Source of the DNA: Nelumbo lutea
Lineage: Eukaryota > Streptophyta > Magnoliopsida > Proteales > Nelumbonaceae
Direction: 5' to 3'
DNA length: 64,000 bases
NCBI GenBank assembly: GCA_022828595.1
Contig: JAKGHH010000003.1
Location: 14,198,934-14,262,933 of the forward strand
Numbering within the stretch: the first letter of the stretch is position 1; the number at the start of each line of letters is the position of its first letter. The translations under genes were made by a program, and so were the position numbers. The notes beneath the pieces are model-generated. The model had not been told where the DNA came from. It saw only the letters and a program-made list of their open reading frames with translations, and ran no database searches. This document shows positions 44,601 through 53,600 of the stretch, piece by piece.

Positions 44601-47600
44601 TCCATTCTCTTGTAGTTGTGAGAATCATCTAATGATACATGTAATGTTTTCAGGGTGATTTTGAGCAATGGGCTTGTATTTGTTTCTGAGAATTACCTTT
44701 TCTCAAAGTTAGATGGTTCTGAATATTTACTCACCAGAGCTCTATGTAGCGGAGGCCAATCTTTCTGTAAACATATTGATAAGTTTTACACTGGAATTAT
44801 CCCTAAATACAAGTGCTTTCTTTAGTGAGAATATGGTTTTGTTTCCACTGTTGAATTAGCCCATCTTCCCTTGCTTCTTACAATAATGTGCCCATGCTGT
44901 CCCTTATAATTGTCTTTCTCATCTGTTTCTCTTAACCATGTCCTTTTGTAAACTGTATGCAGGAGAAACTTTGCAGCATGCTTAAAGATGTACTAAAGAA
45001 CAAGCCTAATGTGGATGTTGTGAAACTTCAAAAGTCAGGTGGTGTTGTATCTAGGAACGCAAAGGTCCGTCAGAAGGCCAGGAGCTACAGGATAAGGGTA
45101 AAGTGCCTCCTTTAATGGGAGATTTGACTTGTACCCTGTTCATAAGGGAACTTTTATTTTGCACACTCTATATGCTTATGCAATCTCCCCACAGCAAAAA
45201 AAAAGAAAGCTCCAAGTTTTTGACAAATCTTTCTAACTGTTGATGTCAATGTGAAGCACCTTCTAAAGCGTTTCTAGGTAATATAGCACTTTTAGTTAAT
45301 TGAGTATGCAATCAAAACAGCTAGGTATTAAAACAAGATGAAGGGAAAATTGCAAGGAGCATTTACAGATCAAATAACAGGCTGCAGGCATTACCAAGCA
45401 CCTTATGAACTAGCAATCAATTTTGTGTTTTGCTGATAATTTATGGCTACTTGGCTAGATCTCTTTTTTTATGTCTAGATTGTATGCACATGTAAAAATA
45501 GAGTCCAGGATATGAGTCAGCATATGAAGGGTGAAGAATTGCCACTTTTGATTAGTTTTATGCACTACCTGGAAGAATTTTTCATATCAACTTGTTTAAT
45601 TATTGCAATTTTTTTTTTTGAAAATGAAAGTATTGTATTGATTTATAACAATATGCAAAAAGAAAATAAATCAGCCCATGTACAATGAGAACCTGTACAT
45701 TGGAAAAATACGAAAAGCATGACCATCCATAAAAAGATCCGACCTGCAAAAAAGAACTCAGTGGACACCCTTATATATTATTTGTACACAGTACACCCAC
45801 CCAAGAACAAAGCAAACCTATAAGATTACTGTTACTTTCCTCCATGTCAAAGTATTTGTTGTCAAAAATACGATGGTTTCTTTCCTTCCAGATTAACCAA
45901 GTGATAGCAGCTGAGAAAGTATTTCATAATAGTTCACCCCTCCAAGCTTCTCTGATCCTTCAAAACCAGACTCTTCTTTTCACCCTGTTGGTTTGTAGTT
46001 GGTTTGGGTGCTCCCTTGTCACCCTGTTGCTGGTTATAACCAATTTTCTTCTTTTCTTTTTAATAACAATTTTCTTTTATTTTCAAAAAAATAAAAGTTT
46101 ACCCCTCCTGTTCAGACCTTTAGCTGTCCAACCTTGCAGAAGCTGTGTTACTGATTCCAGAAAGCAGAAATGTATGCCAAACAGGATGTTACCATTACCC
46201 ACAGCTGGTGTGAAAATTTGCAATGAATGAAGAGGTGATTTGGGGACTCTGGGATTTTATTACATAAAGAGCAAAGAGCACTAGAGGGGACATCCCTCTT
46301 CTTATCAGCCTGTCTGTAGTTAGGCATCTTCCAAGTGCCAATTTCCATACAAGGCTATTGAAAAGGTGGAGAATTGTGCCTTGCAGTAATATAATCTGGT
46401 CGGGTTTCAGTATAGGATATTATTGTGCTTCGCTATTAATTGGTGGGACCGCCCTAAGAGTTTGGGCTAGTCCTGATGGTTAACCCAAGCCCAACTTTTG
46501 AGGTCCAGGACAGCCTCTGTGAAATCCGACCATAACTTTTGGAGAGGCTTGGGTTGGCCTACCCATGTTCAAGTTGGTCCTGTTCAAGTTACAGACAGAA
46601 GTATCATATGTATCTTGAACAACATTGATGCATTTGGTAATTGGTATTGTTTCTTTGCTGGCATGTTTTTGGCTTTTTGCATAGCACCGCAACATATATA
46701 TTGCTCATTGGAATGGATGGACACTCAGCAGCCTATTCCTCGGGATGCTTGGCATTTTGTACATATCTCATTCTTTTCATAATCAATTTAACAGTAACCA
46801 ATCAGAGTAAAGGGGGAGAAAATATATGTGGAGGGCAAACAAAGAAATAAAATTAATGACATATGTGCCAGAATTTTTTAGCTTATTTGTAAACTTTAAT
46901 TCTTTAAATTCACTTACTTTTCTTGTTTGACTATTTTTAGTTTGCTTTTGTTACGGAAATAAAAATGAAACCAGCTCCTTAAATTGTTAAATCAGTATTG
47001 AGGTTTTTAAAAAAAATGGTAACCATTCAATTTTATTACTTAAAGAAAAGAATATAGTGTGTACATAATGCAAACATTCCCATGAGTAGGCTTGCTATTT
47101 CCACATAACCCTTTATCTTACTTCAGAAATGCATATTATAATCGAGCTCAATCATTTGACCCTATTCACCCCTTCTTTTGCCAAAGCATCTGCCAAACTA
47201 TTATCCGATCTCTAAACCCAGTGGTGTGAAGAATTCAATTTCCTGATCAAGGACCTTATCTCTTGCGAGATATGCCTGTATTGCCAAGCCCTTGGTTATC
47301 ATTTATCATCCACCCCACCACCAGCTTTGAGTCTCCTTCCACCACTATGTTCTTCAAATTCAATGTTTCCCTATTCTCAAACCCTGTAGTAGTGCTAACA
47401 CAGTTCTTAAGGAATCCCCTGTACCAATTGGACTGGAATATATGTTAATACTTTTCTGGATTCATCCCTTATCATTCCTACAATGTTGGATGGTCCTGGA
47501 TTCCTGAGACACTACCTGTTGAAATTTAGCTTTACATAATTCGTTCTTGGAGGGGTCCATTATGCTTGGACTAGCTGTCTTGGTTTCGGTGAGGAAGTGA

Positions 47601-50600
47601 TCAACTCCAGTCTCTAAGAAAGAACTCCATTGGGTGAGAAATGAGAGATAACTGATCTCTTATCCATGGATTCTTTCTTTGCTTCAATGCCTGCATCAGT
47701 TGGGAAATGCCAATGGAAGTTAGGGTGTTGGTCTGAAGTGGGCTGCAGAAAGGAACCTGTATGGCTGTATCCAATCTAGAAGGTCTTCTATCTAATAGAA
47801 ATTTGTTTAGGCCATTTCATCCCTTCATTTCGCAGATCATGTAGGGGAAGAACCAAAATTGACTTGATGATTAGTGAACCTTTTCCCACATAGATGGTAG
47901 ATTGGTAAGGCTTCTTCTTGTCTATGCAATGGCCTTGTTTTAAAAGCAAAACTGCTTTTCCACTGTCCTTGGTCATTGATGTGATTTGGCCTCATCTTCT
48001 TTTTCATGCTTTTTAACTGTTAGTTCAGTCTACAGATCTTTTTCTAAAATGAGGTTTGTGTATTCATGATTCTTAATTATGAGATTGTTTCATGGTGGTT
48101 TTGGATTCTCTCAGGAATATTTTTATGGCCTTACGAACGATCTTTCCCCGCATTCAAACATTGCAAATTTCAGTGATTTGTTCATCTATAAAATTGGTGG
48201 TGGGCCACAGGCACCACGTTCAGCTCTACCAATTGGTGCGGAGCCTGCAGCAGATCCTACACGATTAGTTTCTGTGAATATCAATCGGGACCTGCTACAT
48301 TTAGTTCTTGCTGTTTCATTTGCTAAAGAACCTGATCAAATAATCTCTAGGTAATGACATGACACTTGGCCTTGACCTGCCCTAACCCAAAAGGGGCAAA
48401 GTTTTCTCACTTTATTTATATTACAGTGTAGATTTATTGAGTATTATAATGTAAGAGGCATCTAAGATGTCTTACACATTTAGCCAGTGGGGATGGGGAT
48501 GGGGATGGGGGATGTGTAAGAAACATCTAAAATGACTCCAAAATGCACATTTACACCCTCCTGCCTAAAAGCCCAGAGTCCCTGGACCACATTTGACCTA
48601 ACGAGATGATCACATTCTTTTTTTTTTCTTTTTTTTTTTTTGACATGTTTCTGCATTATGATCTAAGAGACAATTGAATAAATAGGCCTTTCTGGGCTTT
48701 GAATCAGAATTCTGGTTATTAAGTTCAAAGTTAGATAGTTCCAATCACCTAGTCACATGGATTTTTGATGTAATGCAACTCTTTTAAGTTGGTTCTGTCA
48801 AATGCAAGTCAACCTTCTTACCAGGGTTTCATGTAATAATATTTGAATTTGGACAAAACTTGTGTTTTAAGTGCTTGTTTGGGAGGGCTTTCATGTTGCC
48901 ACTTTTGTCTTTGCAATTGCAAGGTGAGGTCTGCCCAAATGAAGCTGTGACCCAAGTGAATTAGCTATTTGATCTCAGAATTCCATTTTGGAGTCATTCA
49001 TAGCTTTTCTGTCCATATAAATGTGTGATAAATAATATTGGTGACCATATACTTGGGTTAATTCTTCTGCACCCATCCTGGTTATGACCTGTCTCAGCCA
49101 TTACAAGACATGGGTGTGGGTATGGGATGTGTTGGATCCATATAACGAAATCTGTGTCCATTTCTTTGAGCCAAGTTTTGATGGTTGGATATGTATCCAG
49201 TTAATTCAACGGATAACCAACATAAATTATTAACTTATATGATTAAAATAAATATTAAAAATATAAGTTGAAGCTTGATTCAGTACATTGCTCTACCAAA
49301 ATGTCCCCTTAAACATCATTGTTAGAGTTAGCCAAATAAGGGTAGATTAGTCAACTCGCCTTGGTTAAGTTATGAGCTTATGTGGCAGTCCTATTAGAGG
49401 TTCTCTGTCCCATACTTAAGTAGGGGCAGTTTAGTCCTTGTACATTTAATTAGAGCCTAATCACTATTATGAGGTTCGACAGTTCTTTCATCTTCTTCTT
49501 CTTCTCCTCCTCCTTACTGGTTCGGACTACTGTAGCAACAGTAGAAACATGGTATCAGAGCAAGGTTCGTGACCTGTTTCAGTTCGTGACAACTTCAGTT
49601 CATGCTTCAGTTCTCTCCTTTTCTTCTCTGGGCTGTCAATGGAGAAAAGTGGTTCGTCCCAGGCCTGAAACATCTCAGCTCTTGTTTTGTTTCTGGTGCG
49701 CAGAACCTCCTTTCCTAAGAAAACAACTTCAGCAGTGAATGGTTGGCTGAAGCTCTCAAACGAAGGTTGGTTACTCTTCTCTTTGTCCTGTTGGTATTTC
49801 TGGGTTGAAAATCTTCAAGAACTTGAGAGGACTGAGCAGAACCTAGAGAACTAGGTTGTTTGTTGCCCTAGTTCTTGGAAAATTCCAAGAACAGGCTGTG
49901 TTTACAGTGACCAAATGGTGTAAGGGGCTACTGTAGGTGGCCGAATGGTGTAGGGGCTACTGTAGGTGGCCGAATGGTGCAAGGTGTAATGCAATGGTAC
50001 TAGTTGAGTTCTTGTTGGTCTTGTGGTGCCCTCTTAAAAGCGTTAAAGCAGGTCTGTATTGTGTGACAGCTATGGTTATGTGGTGGTGCTTGTGATGCAC
50101 AAACTCTGTTGAGTAGTTGTGAGAGAGCTTGCATGTGGTTAGTAAGTGCTGAATTAATGTCAGTGTAGCCTGTGTTTTTTTGTGAAATCAGTAGTGGTGT
50201 GGATAAGAACAAAGGCATGTGTATCAATCATTGTGTTTAGGGACTGCTGTAGGTTCTGAAACATCAAACTCTTGACAGCAGCACTTAGTTGGTGATTGGG
50301 AAGTCAGATTAGAGGCAACATTGAAAGAATATCATGGCAGCAATGGGAGATAGTTGTAGTGATCAGAAACCTAGTGTGGTGGTTTCCTCTGACTATCTAG
50401 GTGTACAGATGACCTCAATTAAACTGAATGGTGAGAACCATGTTCCATGGGCCAAGTCGGTGGAAGTTTTTCTCATGGCAAAGAGAAAAGTGAAGCATGT
50501 GGAAGAAGATAAACCACCAGCTGACTCTCCAAGGTTTGATGATTGGGAACAAGAGGATGCTCAAATCATGACATGGCTATGGAACAGTATGGAACCCAAA

Positions 50601-53600
50601 ATAAGTGCCAACTTCATGTTCTTAGATACAGTTAAGGACATATGGGAACATGCCAAGAAGTTGTATTCTGGGCAAGATAATACTACAAGGGTATATCAGC
50701 TCTATCAGGAGTACTTTGGTCTGCAATAAGGAAATAAAACCCTAGAAGAGTACTATGCCAGTATGAAGAACCTCAGAAATGAACTCAATGTCTATCATCC
50801 TCTCACTCCAGATGTTAAGGTTCAGCAACAACAGAGGGAACAACTAGATGTCACAAGGTTCTTAGTGGGATTGAAATCAGAGTATGAACCAGTTAGGGCC
50901 CAAATATTGGGAGGCTCTACCCTTCCTACTCTTGAGGAAGTGTTTGCTCGGCTTCGCAGGATTTCTTTGGGACAAACAGAGAATCCCACACAGTCTGATA
51001 GATTAGCTTTGTGACAGCTAGAGGAGGTGGACGTGGTACGAAAGGGGGAGGACATGCCTCTCGAGGAGGTCATGGTGGTTCCATATTTGGCCGTGGTGGT
51101 GGTCGTGACTCAGGGGGAGGCCGTGGCAAAGAAAAAGGCAGCTCTACAAGGAAGTGTACCCACTGTGGCAAGGAAGGACATTCGGTAAATTTCTGTTATG
51201 ATCTCCATGGCCGCCCTCCCTCTAAATGGGCCAATCATGTTGTTGCTGGTGGGGTTTATGTCAGTGATAATCAACAGGCAGACCTAACTCCTTCCACATC
51301 TACATCTGTTTCCGGAAGGGAGATGGTGAGTGTACCGCGTGATGAGTATGAGCGGTTCCTTCAGTCCACTTCACAGCACACTATTGCTACTCTTGCCCTC
51401 TTAGGTATAGCTTGCCTATCTAAAACCTCTCCTTGGATTATTGACTCTGGAGCCTCTGATCACATGACCGGAAATCCAGGTGTGTTCTCTTCTCTCTTTG
51501 AAACTTCCACATCTCAAGTTGTTACCCTTGCCAATGGTTCCTCCTCTCCCATCTGTGGCATTGGCAATGTTGACATGGCTTCTCTTTCTTTATCATTTGT
51601 TCTATATGTCCCTAAGTTTCCATTCAATCTTATGTCTGTTAGTAAACTAACCAAGACTCTTAACTGTTCTGTTACTTTTTTCCCTTCCTCTTGTGTTTTT
51701 CAGGATCTCAGGACGGGGAAGAAGATTGGTGGGGGGCATGAAGCTGGTGGATTGTATTATCTTGACGGTGGTGGATCGTCAGTTGCACTTCAGACTTCAC
51801 TCACTCCTCTACATGGCATTGTCGACCGGGACATCCTTCTCTCAAGGCACTCAAGATACTAGTTCCGTCTTTGAGTCATTTGTTAGTGTTACAGTGTGAG
51901 TCGTGTCAGTTTGGGAAACATCGTCGTGTTTCCTTCAGTCCTAGAGTTGAAAGTCGTATGTTGAGTCCTTTTGCTTTGGTTCATTCAAATGTTTGGGGCC
52001 CGATCAAAATAGAGTCTTATAATGGTTACAAGTATTTTGTCACTTTTATTGATGATTGTTCAAGAATGACATGGATTTATTTAATGAAAGAAATGAGTGA
52101 ATTATTTTCCATTTTTCAAAAATTCCATGCTGAAATACGTACACAATTTGGTGTTCCAATCAAAGTTCTTCGTTCAAATAATGGTCATGAATATTTTCTT
52201 ACTTCCTTTCAACAGTATTTAGAACAACATGGCATCATTCATCAAACTTCATGTGCATCCACTCCTCAACAAAATGGGGTGGCTGAACGGAAGAACCGTC
52301 ATCTCCTTGAAACGGCTCGATCTATTCTTCATCATATGAGTGTTCCTAAACGATTTTGGAGTGATGTTGTACTTACTGCGTGTTTCCTCATTAATCGAAT
52401 GCCCTCCTTTATTCTTCATGGTCGGTCTCCCTTCTCTATCTTGTTCCCCACCTTGTCTCCCTTTCCATTAATACCTCGTATCTTTGGCTGTGTATGCTTT
52501 GTTCACAATCTGAGTCCTGGAATAGACAAGTTGGATGCATGCTCCATTAAGTGTGTCTTTCTTGGCTACTCTCGGACTCAAAAAGGGTACAAGTGTTACA
52601 ATCCCATTACTCAAAAGTGCTATGTCTGTCCTGATGTCACCTTTTTTTAGTCTATTCCCTTCTTATCAGGAACTGAAGCATCGTCGTTTCCACCTTTACT
52701 TCCTCTTCCTCTTTTGGTCAGTGATCCCGTTCCGAGTGTTCCTGTTGGAGTTGACTCGTCACCTCATCCAGTGCAGATCCCTACTGAACGACCACCAATT
52801 CGGCAAGTGTATACACGTCGAACGACACCGGCCCCTCCTCCAGCTTCTACCTTGTCCGTGGATCCTGTCGTTGCTCCTGTTGCTGAACCCTCAGGACTTG
52901 ATCTACCCATTGCCTTACGGAAAGGTAAACGTAGTTCTACTCTCCATCCCATTTCCAATTTTGTTTCAGTATCTCGCCTTTCCGCCTCACATTACCAGTT
53001 TGTTTCACTATTGTCATCTATTTCCATACCTAACAATGTCCAAGAGGCTCTTAGTTCACCTGGGTGGAGGCAGGCAATGGAGGAGGAACTCTCTACTCTT
53101 CAGCATACTCACACGTGGGAGCTCACTACTCTTCCTCCTGGTAAGCATGTTGTGGGTTGTAAATGGGTGTATACTGTTAAATACTTGCCATATGGTAGTG
53201 TGGAGCGTCTGAAAGCCAGACTTGTTGCTAAAGGTTATTCACAGTTGTATGGAGTGGACTATATGGAGACCTTCTCTCCAGTGGCTAAGATTAGCTCTGT
53301 CCGTGTGTTAATTTCCCTGGCAGTTATGTATGATTGGCTCCTATTTCAACTTGACATAAAAAATGCCTTCCTTCATGGTGACCTTATAGAGGAAGTATAT
53401 ATGGAGCAACCACCTGGGTTTATTGCTCAGGGGGAGGCTGGTAAGGTGTGCAGACTGAAAAAGGCAATTTATGGGTTGAAACAATTGCCTCGTGCTTGGT
53501 TCGGGAAGTTTAGTGAAGTGGTGAAGAATTTTGGAATGAAACAATGCCAGGTTGATCACTCAGTGTTCAGCTATGACTCAGAAGCTGGAAAGATTTTATT

